Source: Bifidobacterium breve (GTDB taxonomy: Bacteria > Actinomycetota > Actinomycetes > Nanopelagicales > Nanopelagicaceae). Taken from it: 57,703 nucleotides of DNA. Position 1 is the first letter of the stretch. Each line of letters starts with the position of its first letter. The translations under genes were made by a program, and so were the position numbers. Of this stretch, positions 26,240 to 35,251 are shown piece after piece. Where the stretch lies: assembly GCA_945883675.1 (NCBI GenBank), contig CAMCYA010000005.1:1-57703 (forward strand), in the 5' to 3' direction. The notes under the pieces were generated by a model. It searched no databases. It was given only the letters and a program-made list of their open reading frames with translations, and was not told the DNA's origin.

Positions 26240-27223
26240 CTATTTTTCGTTCCATCGAGGACGTGGTCGACTCAATGACATTTCATAGATTCTTCCGACG
26301 TATTCTCCCAGAAGTCCAATTGCCGCAAAAAGCATTGAATTTACGCTAAGCATTAATAAAACAATAGATCCCCACCCTGGAACTGTCGAGCTTACGATTG
26401 AAATAATAAACACACACACTGCGGCGAGAAACAGAATAAAAGAAATCACCAGACCCAGTAGTGACATAATTCGAAGAGGGCGGTAAGTAAAACTCACTAC
26501 AGATTCAAGTGCCAATCCAATCATTTTTCTCGTTGTGTAACTTGTATTTCCAGCAAATCTCCTAGATCGAGTTATTGGAAACTCCTTGATCCTAAACCCT
26601 AAACTCGGGATGAGAAGTCTATAAACTAGTTTAGGTTCTGCTAGCTTCTTAAGTTCATCCACGACTTGACGGGACATGATTCGAAAGTCAGCTGCGTGAG
26701 GAATCACCTTTATTCCAGTTAATCTTGAAATAATCCAATAGTAAATCGTTGCAAGTTTTCTCTTTGAGAAACTGTCAGAGGATCGATCAAGTCGATATGC
26801 CTGGACAACATCCCATTCAACTTGATTGTCTTCATTGGATTCGCTCCGTTCTGAGATTATAAGATGGCGTAGCATTTCAGGCATATACTCCGGTGGATCC
26901 TGCAAGTCTGCATCCAATGTTGCAATAAAGTTTCCTTCACTTGCTTCCAATCCTGATCGCAAAGCTTGCATATGGCCGTAATTTTTCCCCAAATCAATAA
27001 CTCTTATTTTGTGTCCCAAACTTCGCAGTGCTAAACATCTGGTTAGCGTTTCGTCTGTGCTCCCATCATTTACAATGAGGATTTCATGGTCTATTTCTTC
27101 ACGGTTTAGAATTGCTGATACTCGCCTGACACATTCGCCAATAACTTCTTCTTCATTAAATACTGGAATCACAACTGATAAACACACGCCTTTAAAAGGA
27201 GCTGAATTGTAGGAGCCTTCCAC
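26240..27223 (-). CDS. GT2 polyprenyl-phosphate glycosyltransferase (GtrB/DPM-like)
   Basis: 327 residues. GT-A domain with SVVIPVFNEEEV at 16-27, VNDGSTDET at 51-59 and TLDADLQDPPE with Asp104/Asp106, the hallmark of dolichol-/undecaprenyl-phosphate sugar synthases. Two C-terminal transmembrane helices (about 245-270 and 280-305) anchor it. Such enzymes load a hexose on polyprenyl phosphate, the donor that GT-C proteins use; here it lies between two GT-C-like genes, which fits that scheme (inference). Confidence 0.87.
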   Translation of the reverse strand: MEGSYNSAPFKGVCLSVVIPVFNEEEVIGECVRRVSAILNREEIDHEILIVNDGSTDETLTRCLALRSLGHKIRVIDLGKNYGHMQALRSGLEASEGNFIATLDADLQDPPEYMPEMLRHLIISERSESNEDNQVEWDVVQAYRLDRSSDSFSKRKLATIYYWIISRLTGIKVIPHAADFRIMSRQVVDELKKLAEPKLVYRLLIPSLGFRIKEFPITRSRRFAGNTSYTTRKMIGLALESVVSFTYRPLRIMSLLGLVISFILFLAAVCVFIISIVSSTVPGWGSIVLLMLSVNSMLFAAIGLLGEYVGRIYEMSLSRPRPRWNEK

Positions 27224-27285
27224 ACACTGACTATATCAAGACATATGCTTCTCAGACTTATTCCGCAAGTAATTCTCTAGTTAAA

Positions 27286-29112
27286 TCAAAAATGTGAGCT
27301 TTCTGATTTGTCCATAGAGGTTTTACAAATGAGACTGTAATAAAACGTTGTGTCCAAAATCTTAAACTTTTTGTCACTACTGTCAAGGCCAATCAAGACA
27401 TAACAGCTCTCTGGCTGTTTTTCTCGTCCGAGTAGGTCGCCCAAAGTTTGGTAGATGTAATCCGATTCAAGATCTTCATTTTTTTTGCTTAGGTATGCAC
27501 CTAGCGTTGATGCTGCGGGAAATCCCATGGAAGCCAAACTTAAAATATACTGAGATGTCGGTCGCCCTTGGAAATCAGAACAGTTAGTTTCAATTAATTT
27601 CTTGAAAACATCGTCGGTCGCGCCCATGATAATAGAACCTCGATCCCCAAATTCATCTAGTTCGATTGAAGCTTTGATGAGATCTATTCTCATTTGCTCT
27701 CTGTAAGTCGCACACCTTTCGAATTGTTCTCGCGATGAATTACCTGGCAACAACTTGTACGTATCAGTCAAATGAACCGGAAGCAGTACTATCAATAATG
27801 CATAAGGGATTCTAAGCATTACCGGAATTCTGAGTTGAGTGAAAAAAGCAATTATTAAGACCAATACAAATACAATTACCGCTTCTGTTGAATTAATATA
27901 TCCATTTGCCAGTGCTATTCCGACAATTATTGAAGATGGGAACAAAACTGAAATTTTCTCCATAAGCAGAAATGAGATCACCAATGTATAGATCAGAAGT
28001 GGCGTTGTGGAGTAAGAAATATTTATTAGGATTGTTTTTCCATTTATCTGCAAAAATAGGATTAAGATGTAGATCATTAAGGTGGACAATAACAACTTAT
28101 TCTTTGCAGAGTTCTGCGTGTTCTTCAGTGAGTATGTCCCGAATCTTGACATCAATAAATCTAGAAAATACATACTCATTAGAATGAAGAAAGCTGCAAA
28201 ATACATTGCAGTAGGTAAAGCGAGAATGTCGTTTAAACCAAGGGGCTCCCACCAACTTGACTGCATTTCCGGATTTATGATTGAGTCAAGGAGAAATTTT
28301 GGACCTGCAAGAAGTCGAATAGGGCTTTGTCTAAATAACAATAGAAAAACAGATTCCAAAATTATCAAAATTCCAGATCCTAACCCCAGATTAAAGGCCA
28401 AAGAGAAGATATTTTTTACGCCTTTGACTGTAAATCTACTCGTCACGCTGGAACAAGTAAAAACCAGGAATAATCCTACTGCCGCCACCACCACAATTCC
28501 GGATGGAATTTCTAAAGCAACCAATGTTAATAATAAACCGCTTTCAATCTGTTTAGTTCGTCCAATAGGTACATTGTGCCTTCCCAAAATCAAACTGGGC
28601 ATAACAATTCTAATCAATAAAATAACAATGATTAGGTTTCCAAGTGTGTTGTAATAATCACCACCAAGTGCTGGATCACCCCAAATAATTGGATTCCAAG
28701 TCACAACAATTAGTGCTGCAACACCTACAAAATTACTTGAGGTAACATTCTTGCAAAATTTGAAGGCGAGAAGCCCGGTTATCATGACCAATAGTGTGCA
28801 AACTTCGGAGAAATACCGCGGATCAAGGCGGAGTATTAAATACGTGAAAAATATGTTTACAATTCGGCTTTCCTTGTAATAGTGCCCCGGGAAAGCTGTT
28901 TCTGGAAAAGACTGTCCGTACCCAAGGCTGATCCAAGGGTCTATATAACCAGCGGTGAGTTCAAAGTGATATGGACGGAACTTTAGAAGAGTAAAGAAAT
29001 AGACCACGAAAAAAAATGGCAAAAGTGATTTGTGCAGGCATCTCACTCTCTCAATGGCCGCCTTGAAGAGTGTGACCTGAATTCTGGTAACTGACGTCTC
29101 ATCTCTGTTCAT
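27286..29112 (-). CDS. Large polytopic membrane protein, GT-C-like, relative of 24362-26167
   Basis: 608 residues with about a dozen hydrophobic segments. The first outer loop has GYIDPWISLGYGQ and HYYKESRIVN, aligned to the DPW and YYPGSR motifs of the protein at 24362-26167, followed by a soluble tail from about 480 with several cysteines (CATYRE, TNCSDF, ESCYVL). Overall similarity between the two is low, so they are old paralogs. Probably uses the lipid-linked sugar from the neighbouring GtrB-like enzyme; acceptor unknown. Its start is only 86 bp from the divergent methyltransferase gene. Confidence 0.6.
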   Translation of the reverse strand: MNRDETSVTRIQVTLFKAAIERVRCLHKSLLPFFFVVYFFTLLKFRPYHFELTAGYIDPWISLGYGQSFPETAFPGHYYKESRIVNIFFTYLILRLDPRYFSEVCTLLVMITGLLAFKFCKNVTSSNFVGVAALIVVTWNPIIWGDPALGGDYYNTLGNLIIVILLIRIVMPSLILGRHNVPIGRTKQIESGLLLTLVALEIPSGIVVVAAVGLFLVFTCSSVTSRFTVKGVKNIFSLAFNLGLGSGILIILESVFLLLFRQSPIRLLAGPKFLLDSIINPEMQSSWWEPLGLNDILALPTAMYFAAFFILMSMYFLDLLMSRFGTYSLKNTQNSAKNKLLLSTLMIYILILFLQINGKTILINISYSTTPLLIYTLVISFLLMEKISVLFPSSIIVGIALANGYINSTEAVIVFVLVLIIAFFTQLRIPVMLRIPYALLIVLLPVHLTDTYKLLPGNSSREQFERCATYREQMRIDLIKASIELDEFGDRGSIIMGATDDVFKKLIETNCSDFQGRPTSQYILSLASMGFPAASTLGAYLSKKNEDLESDYIYQTLGDLLGREKQPESCYVLIGLDSSDKKFKILDTTFYYSLICKTSMDKSESSHF

Positions 29113-29198
29113 CGAAGAACCCTTGCGATCGTCCTATGTTCTAGATTTATTCAGTAAATCCTACCAAGATTAATTCAATAGACGTTTAAGATAGGGGA

Positions 29199-29921
29199 AT
29201 GGATGATCTCGAAATAGAACAGCTCGACCGACTTGAGAGTAGTCATTTTTGGTATAGGGCTCGTAAAGATCAATTGAGCAACTGGCTTCTCAATACCCAG
29301 CCTAAATCTCGTAACGTTCTCGATCTTGGTTCTGCAACTGGAGGAAATACTCTTCACTTATTAAGCATGGGCTATAGAGTTACAAGCGTTGAATACTCAG
29401 AAATAGGAGTTAGTATTCAGCGCAAAAAAGGATTACCTGTGATTCGGGCTGATGCGCGTTGTTTGCCATTTAAAGATGAGAGTTTTGACCTAGTTATTTG
29501 CTTGGATGTCCTTGAGCATATAGTTGAAGACTACCGAGTTGCGGACGAAATCTACCGTGTGCTTGCGCCGGATGGAACATTCTTGATTTCTGTACCTGAG
29601 GACCCTGCACTTTGGTCGGATCATGACGTTTCTGTTAATCACGTTCGGAGATATTTAAAAAGTGATCTGATTGATGTTATACAAGCATCTAAACTTTCAA
29701 TTCATCAAATTTGGAGTACTCTCTTTTTATTGAGACCTCTAATACTTGTAGCCAGAAAATTCACGAAAGGTAGTAACCTAAAGAAACTGAATGTCATTGT
29801 AAATCTGATCTTGCTGGCCATATGTAAACTGGAACTCGTTTTTCCAAAATTTCGAGGTAAAGGTGTGACATTATGGATCTCGGGACAAAAGAGTTCGCAC
29901 CTTAACAAGGTAAAGAAGTAA
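29199..29921 (+). CDS. Class I SAM-dependent methyltransferase
   Basis: 240 residues, Methyltransf_11-like: motif I NVLDLGSATGGN at 39-50, GLPVIRADARCLPFKDESFDLVI with the usual acidic DE after it, and DVLEHI. An N-terminal FWYRARK segment is typical of methyltransferases in glycan loci. A hydrophobic C-terminal region (about 200-225) may associate with membrane. Followed 5 bp later by another methyltransferase gene, likely one transcript. Confidence 0.83.
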   Translation: MDDLEIEQLDRLESSHFWYRARKDQLSNWLLNTQPKSRNVLDLGSATGGNTLHLLSMGYRVTSVEYSEIGVSIQRKKGLPVIRADARCLPFKDESFDLVICLDVLEHIVEDYRVADEIYRVLAPDGTFLISVPEDPALWSDHDVSVNHVRRYLKSDLIDVIQASKLSIHQIWSTLFLLRPLILVARKFTKGSNLKKLNVIVNLILLAICKLELVFPKFRGKGVTLWISGQKSSHLNKVKK

Positions 29922-29926
29922 ATCAC

Positions 29927-30544
29927 ATGTTGATCCCGATAGCTCATCGAATGCTTGAGAATCAATTAGTTTATGACGCATATCAGACATGTGTCGGTTC
30001 TGTTAAATACAGGAAAAATCTTGTGCGGAAATTGGCTGAGGAAGAGATCACTTCGTTTCTTGACATAGGTTGTGGAACTGCTTCAACTATTGATCTCTTG
30101 CCGATCAATGCTTCGTATCATGGAATTGATATTTCTGAGAAGTACTTGGAACGCGCCAGGGGCAAAAGACCTGGACTAAATTTGATTCTTGGAGATGTTT
30201 CCAAAAGCGCTTGGACACAATTTCTAAATCTAGAAGCTCCAACAACTTGTATAGCTTTAGGGATTTTCCATCACCTATCTGATCTTGAACTGAAATTAAT
30301 GCTCCAACAGTGCCTAAGTGTGTTACCAAAAGGTTCAAAGATTTTTTCTATGGACCCAATCATTACTGAATCTAGCTCTAGAGGTGCGAAATGGTTTGCT
30401 GAAAATGATCGAGGCAAGTATGTTCGTACGCTTACTCAATTAGAGGAAATATTCACGGTTAACAACTTAAATCCAACCATTAAGGTGGAAAGCCGACAGA
30501 TGCGAATCCCTCTCGATACTGTTGAGATTTTGATTACTTTGTAA
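29927..30544 (+). CDS. Class I SAM-dependent methyltransferase
   Basis: 205 residues; motif I SFLDIGCGTAST at 43-54, YHGIDISEKYLERAR for the ribose-binding strand, and ALGIFHHLSD. UbiE/COQ5-like core with little extra sequence, so probably a small-molecule or sugar methyltransferase. Starts 5 bp after the preceding methyltransferase gene; last gene of the second glycan island. Confidence 0.82.
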   Translation: MLIPIAHRMLENQLVYDAYQTCVGSVKYRKNLVRKLAEEEITSFLDIGCGTASTIDLLPINASYHGIDISEKYLERARGKRPGLNLILGDVSKSAWTQFLNLEAPTTCIALGIFHHLSDLELKLMLQQCLSVLPKGSKIFSMDPIITESSSRGAKWFAENDRGKYVRTLTQLEEIFTVNNLNPTIKVESRQMRIPLDTVEILITL

Positions 30545-30644
30545 ATAAAATTTAGGGGCTATTGGATTAAATCTTCAAAATCAAAAAGAAATAGAATCTT
30601 TGTAGCTGTGAGTTAGACAATAAATCTTTAGTTTACTTTCAACT

Positions 30645-31295
30645 CTAATCCAGAACAACTACTCCGGTTGCAGTCTTTAGGTGAACAGCAACAATTCCGT
30701 TTTCGCCGTCATTTGCTGATGGGTCTGTCCATTCGATAGATGTTCCAGCAAGTCCTGCAAGGATTTCATCCTTAAACCATGACTCAGATAGCTCACCTTT
30801 ATCTGCAATAGTAATCTTTTCAATTGATGCAACAGCTTTGCCATCTTGTGAAGGGTGGTCTGTTGTTAACCATTGAATAAAAAATGGGAGTTCATGTGAA
30901 TCTGCTATCTCAGTAACGCCAATCTGCTTCCACTTGAGGTCGCTTCCATCTGGGCGTGTGCGATGGCCCTCTACTGCTTCTCTGCCAAATTTCTCTTCTA
31001 CTTTTGAAATATCTTCAGTGCTAAATACCCAGGTTAACCAACCGCCACCAGCTTGGGCTTTTTTACTAACAGCTTTGCCCCATGGTGTTTGCTCTGTTGA
31101 TGGATGATCTAGTGGACATACAACTTCTATGTATTGCCCGTTTCGTAATGGCGCAGTGAAGTTGCGTGTACCAAAGCGTGGGTGAACGCCGCCGTCAACA
31201 AATGTGCTGCCAAGGCGTGAACCAAGACGTTGAACAGTGTCGGCTAATTGATCATGGGAAGTTACATATGAGACATGGTCTAAGCGCATGGGCAA
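30645..31295 (-). CDS. VOC-family (glyoxalase-like) protein
   Basis: 216 residues. MRLDHVSYVTSHDQLADTVQRLGSRLGSTFVDGG at the start and GTRNFTAPLRNGQYIEVVCPLDHP match the first beta-alpha-beta modules of the glyoxalase-like domain group (VOC superfamily), with His6 and Glu metal-ligand candidates. Function within the superfamily cannot be told. It is a single gene between the glycan island and the antitoxin gene. Confidence 0.8.
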   Translation of the reverse strand: MPMRLDHVSYVTSHDQLADTVQRLGSRLGSTFVDGGVHPRFGTRNFTAPLRNGQYIEVVCPLDHPSTEQTPWGKAVSKKAQAGGGWLTWVFSTEDISKVEEKFGREAVEGHRTRPDGSDLKWKQIGVTEIADSHELPFFIQWLTTDHPSQDGKAVASIEKITIADKGELSESWFKDEILAGLAGTSIEWTDPSANDGENGIVAVHLKTATGVVVLD

Positions 31296-31480
31296 ATCTT
31301 GCCCTATGAAAGGGGGTGCTAATTACCATCAAGGCGGTAATTGGATGCGTGGGAAATGGTTGTTTGGAAGGGCTGGGGACAACTTAATGATGGTGTCGGT
31401 GAAGTCTGCGATTCTCCCAATCATCTACGGGTTGGAGGAAAAGTGTGTTCATTGACAAATAGTTGTGTGGCGCATAAGAT

Positions 31481-31591
31481 ATGAGAAAGAAAATTAGATT
31501 TATATCTGGTGCACGTAAACACAAGATTGGAAGAAGAAAATGGTTAAGAAGCAAAAAGAAAAGTATGTCTGGGGTAAAGATGTTGACCTAG
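31481..31591 (+). pseudogene. Possible truncated toxin ORF ahead of the antitoxin gene
   Basis: A 36-codon ORF starting MRKKIRFISGARKHKIGRRK, whose ISGARKHKIGRR resembles the N-terminus of a small actinobacterial toxin-like family (DUF4258/BrnT-like in appearance) that often precedes this type of antitoxin. The ORF then runs out of frame into the antitoxin start at 31540. This looks like an internal deletion that removed the rest of the toxin. The match is from memory of the family pattern, so confidence is limited. Confidence 0.4.
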
Positions 31592-31839
31592 ATAAAACTG
31601 TAATTCTTGATAAACAAGGCAAGCGACTTACGAATGCTCGAGCCGAGAAAATAGCTCAGGAGATTGTTAAGCAAGCCACCGGTAGACCATCCCTTACCGG
31701 TCCGAAAAAAGTCTCACCTGAAGTTAAAGCTCGTGTGCCGCAAAAATTGAAAGTGAAGTTAGAGCGAGAAGCTAAGCGTCGTGGAGAAACACCATCTGTT
31801 TTAATTAGAGAAGCTTTGGAAGATTATTTATCTGCCTAA
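31540..31839 (+). CDS. Ribbon-helix-helix DNA-binding protein, antitoxin-like
   Basis: 99 residues. The C-terminal 45 form a ribbon-helix-helix domain: VPQKLKVKLEREAKRRGETP followed by SVLIREALEDYLSA. The N-terminal half (DVDLDKTVILDKQGKRLTNARAEKI, GRPSLTG) matches the toxin-binding half of antitoxins of the CopG/BrnA kind. Expected to be a dimeric repressor of its own promoter. No intact toxin gene adjoins it, only a fragment. Confidence 0.75.
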   Translation: MVKKQKEKYVWGKDVDLDKTVILDKQGKRLTNARAEKIAQEIVKQATGRPSLTGPKKVSPEVKARVPQKLKVKLEREAKRRGETPSVLIREALEDYLSA

Positions 31840-31863
31840 GGCCTGAGTGGTTGTAGTGAATAG

Positions 31864-33033
31864 TTAACGGGCCAAGGTGCACATTAGCGCTTCAACCGTT
31901 AGTAAAGGTGCGGCGTTGTGACCTAAGTTGGTGCGGGCCCGCATGATTGCGCTGATTTTTTTGATTGTGTTCTGTGGTTTTGTTTTTTCGGCCAATGTGC
32001 GGATCTCTGTCTCTAACTCTTTATTGATCAACCCGTCGTTGGCACCGGACTGCACCATCATTACATCGCGATAAAAGGTTGCAATATCTAGTAACGCTGC
32101 ATCAAGACCGTCACGGATCATTCTCGTTTGACGAGTCTTTTGTTCCTTCTCTAAATCTTTAATCGCCTTGCTACCACCAGATGCCATACCGCGGCCTGTT
32201 GCACCTTTGCCGTATGCAAGTGATAAATCATCGATCTCTTTTTCATTTCTTGCCTCTGCCGCAATTGTTGCCTGATCTGTTGCAAGATCCACAAGAGTTT
32301 GTGCTGCGGCAAATGCCGATGAGATTCCAGTAAGAGTAAGTGGCAGTTTCATGATTGTAGTGCGTGTATTGCGCACAGATTCATTCTTTGCAAGATAACG
32401 GGCACGGCCAATGTGGCCCTGTGAAACTCTTGCTGCAAAATCTGCCATGTTGGGTGAAATGCCATCTCGAGTTTGTAGAACCTGTGCAACGGCTGCATTA
32501 GATGGTGTGACAAGTTGTAAGTGGCGACAGCGGCTACGAATTGTTGGCAGCACGTCATGCAGCGTTGGTGCACAGAGCAGCCAGACTGTTCTGTTGCCTG
32601 GTTCTTCAATTGCTTTGAGAAGTGCGTTTGCTGCAGATTCTGTGAGTCTGTCTGCATCTTCCATTACAACTACTCGCCAACCACCCATTGATGGCGCCCA
32701 AGCAACTCGAGTGAGCAGTTCTCTTACTTCATCAATTTTGATCGATAGGCCTTCTGTTCTGATGATTTCAACATCAGGGTGTGAACCAGAGGCCGCAGAT
32801 TTACATTCATTACATGTTCCGCAACTGTTATTAGGGCAGATAAGTCCTTGGGCGAAAGCGATTGCTGCGTTGGAGCGACCAGAGCCCGGTGGGCCTGTAA
32901 AGACCCAGGCGTGCGTCATTTGATTGTTTGTCTCTGCTGTGGCCTGCACATCCTCTGTTCGCGTTGCAAGAACAGCCTTTTGAAGGATTTCTATGACATG
33001 TTCTTGTCCTACTAGTTCGGCGTAAACGCTCAT
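31864..33033 (-). CDS. holB: DNA polymerase III delta' subunit
   Basis: Clamp-loader subunit. AAA+ domain with GPPGSGRSN at 47-55, where the P-loop lysine is Arg, as expected for non-hydrolysing delta'; zinc module Cys66, Cys71, Cys74 and Cys77; VRELLTRVAWAPSMGGWRVVVMEDADRL, and NALLKAIEEPGNRTVWLL with the sensor region. 389 residues is normal. Its GTG/ATG start overlaps the stop of the tmk fusion gene by 4 bp, so the pair is cotranscribed. Confidence 0.9.
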   Translation of the reverse strand: MSVYAELVGQEHVIEILQKAVLATRTEDVQATAETNNQMTHAWVFTGPPGSGRSNAAIAFAQGLICPNNSCGTCNECKSAASGSHPDVEIIRTEGLSIKIDEVRELLTRVAWAPSMGGWRVVVMEDADRLTESAANALLKAIEEPGNRTVWLLCAPTLHDVLPTIRSRCRHLQLVTPSNAAVAQVLQTRDGISPNMADFAARVSQGHIGRARYLAKNESVRNTRTTIMKLPLTLTGISSAFAAAQTLVDLATDQATIAAEARNEKEIDDLSLAYGKGATGRGMASGGSKAIKDLEKEQKTRQTRMIRDGLDAALLDIATFYRDVMMVQSGANDGLINKELETEIRTLAEKTKPQNTIKKISAIMRARTNLGHNAAPLLTVEALMCTLAR

Positions 33034-35228
33034 TTTTTGGCAGCTCTTTTTGATTTACTTGCAGCAGCCTTTGCAGATTGCGAACTCTTTTTAACAGCTT
33101 TACTTGCTGTTGCGCCACTGTGCTTAACAGCTTTGCTTGCAGCGCTGCCTGTATTTTTCACAGCCTTTGCGGTTGCGCGAATAGGGCGAAGTAGAAGATT
33201 TCCTTTATCTTCGCGTGCATTTCGCTTGAGGCCAGCGATTTCACTAACACGAGCAACAATTGCAGCATGTGTTGCTTGAATAGATTGCTCACCAGAGACA
33301 ATGAAATAACGCTCTGGATCTAACGCTGCGATTTGTAAGAACTCTTGGCGTACTCGCTCATGAAAATCAATTGGTTGTGCTTCAAGTCTGTCTTTGCTCA
33401 TTAAGCGCCCAAGACCAACTTCTGGTGCAAGATCAATAATGACTGTCAATGTTGGAAACAGCGATTCAGTTGCCCATCTAGAAATTCGCGCTACCTCACC
33501 AGGTTGTAATACGCGCCCTGCGCCTTGGTATGCAATTGATGAATCAAAGTAGCGATCACTAATTACAACTTCGCCTCTGGCTAAGGCAGGTCTGATAACA
33601 CTATGAACATGGTGCGCGCGATCTGCTGCATAGAGCAAAGCTTCGGCCCGTGGACTTATCTCACCTGTTGAATGTGAGAGCAATATCTTTCTGATCTCAA
33701 TACCAAGTTCTGTTCCACCAGGTTCTCGCGACAAGACAACGATTTCGCCTTCTTGTTCTAACCAAGCCTTTAGTAGTTTTGACTGCGTTGATTTACCAAT
33801 TCCTTCGCCGCCTTCGAATGCAATAAAGATTCCTTTTGCAGGGGCGCCAGTCATGCTGCCTAGCTCGCCTTTTAACGCATTTGAAATATCTGACCAAAGT
33901 GAAACATTTGGTCGATCTTTCATCTGTTTATAGGAGACAAGCCCAATTAAAGATGCAATCAACCCTGCGATAAGAATTGTTACTGCAGCGCCGTTATAGG
34001 AGAGCTCGGTATTTTGAAACTTAAATGTGTGTTGGCCAACTGCTGCTGCAATCAATGGAGAGATCGCAAGAACTGCGACCAAAACCACGCGGATAAGGCT
34101 TTGAACGAAGGCAAAGGTGCGGCCGCGAACATCATCTGTGACCTCTAGCCCTAACATCGTAAAACCGGTTACCCAACAGATGCCGCTAAATGCGCCAAGA
34201 ATGATTACAACAAAGACTGCAATTACTAAGTTAGGGATTGCAGCTAAAACAACTAGTAGCGCACCTGCTATGACAAGGGATGCGCCAAATAATCTACGGC
34301 GTGAAAACTGTGCAAAGACTTTTGGTCCAAATGCAATACCGGCTGCAAGGCCAGTAAAGACTGCGCCAAACAAAACACCGTATGCGGCATCTCCACCACC
34401 AAGATCGCCGACAAATGTTCTAGCAAGGCCAATGACCGCCCCTGCTGCAACAAAAGCTCCGACCATTCCAACAATTAGGCCGCGAATAATCTTGCTACCA
34501 CTTACGGTTTTCCAACCTTCGTGCAGAGATTTTAGTAGACCTGTTTCTGCTGCATGCTTTGCTGCTGCGCCCTTTGGTATCTCTCGCAATTGAAAAATTA
34601 TGATTGCTGCAAAGAAGAATGATGCAGCGTTTGCATAGAGTGCTAGATTTACAGCTGTTATATTTGTTGAAAAAGTTGCATTAAAGGCTGATGTAAAGAG
34701 AGTTAAGAATGTAAAGACAAGCGCGGCAATAGGGGCGGTGCCGTAGGCTGCCAAAAGTGTGACTTGGTTGGCAGACTCTAACTTCTCACGTGGTACTAAA
34801 TTGGGTACAGATGCCTCTTTGGCTGGTGACCAAAACAGCGTAAGACACTCAACCAAAATCATTGCTGTGTAGAGCCAGAAATAATTATTTGCAATTGGAA
34901 TTGAAATATAGAGCGCACCGCGCAAGATGTCGCAGTTGACCATTAACTTTCTGCGATCTAACCTGTCAGCGATTACTCCAGCGATTGGGCCTAGAAAGGC
35001 GGCCGGCAGTAAGCGCGCAATAAAGACACCTGCGATTGCAAAGTTAGCTGTTGCGTAATCTCCACCAGATAGCTGTTGAGCCATCGCAGTTGTTGCAAGT
35101 AATCCAAGCCAATCTCCCAAAGAGGAGTAGAGCATTGAGTTCCAGAGTTTTCTAAATGGACGGATCGCAAGCACTCCACGTGTTACATCCGGTGCAGGAG
35201 CAGCCGGGACCGGAAGTGTTTTAGGCAT
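33030..35228 (-). CDS. tmk: MFS membrane domain fused to thymidylate kinase with a basic tail
   Basis: 732 residues in three parts. Residues about 20-440 are an MFS transporter-like domain with some ten to twelve hydrophobic helices. From about 468 to 665 there is a complete dTMP kinase: P-loop FEGGEGIGKST, SREPGGTELG (DR motif variant), DRYFDSSIAYQGAG and the LID region. The last 60 residues are Lys/Ala/Ser repeats (SKAVKKSSQSAK). The kinase makes dTDP. MFS-Tmk fusions are known in actinobacteria; whether the membrane part transports anything is not known. It is the only tmk copy in the window and sits between topA and holB. Confidence 0.9.
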   Translation of the reverse strand: MPKTLPVPAAPAPDVTRGVLAIRPFRKLWNSMLYSSLGDWLGLLATTAMAQQLSGGDYATANFAIAGVFIARLLPAAFLGPIAGVIADRLDRRKLMVNCDILRGALYISIPIANNYFWLYTAMILVECLTLFWSPAKEASVPNLVPREKLESANQVTLLAAYGTAPIAALVFTFLTLFTSAFNATFSTNITAVNLALYANAASFFFAAIIIFQLREIPKGAAAKHAAETGLLKSLHEGWKTVSGSKIIRGLIVGMVGAFVAAGAVIGLARTFVGDLGGGDAAYGVLFGAVFTGLAAGIAFGPKVFAQFSRRRLFGASLVIAGALLVVLAAIPNLVIAVFVVIILGAFSGICWVTGFTMLGLEVTDDVRGRTFAFVQSLIRVVLVAVLAISPLIAAAVGQHTFKFQNTELSYNGAAVTILIAGLIASLIGLVSYKQMKDRPNVSLWSDISNALKGELGSMTGAPAKGIFIAFEGGEGIGKSTQSKLLKAWLEQEGEIVVLSREPGGTELGIEIRKILLSHSTGEISPRAEALLYAADRAHHVHSVIRPALARGEVVISDRYFDSSIAYQGAGRVLQPGEVARISRWATESLFPTLTVIIDLAPEVGLGRLMSKDRLEAQPIDFHERVRQEFLQIAALDPERYFIVSGEQSIQATHAAIVARVSEIAGLKRNAREDKGNLLLRPIRATAKAVKNTGSAASKAVKHSGATASKAVKKSSQSAKAAASKSKRAAKK

Positions 35229-35251
35229 AGAGGAAAGTCTATCGGGTGGTG

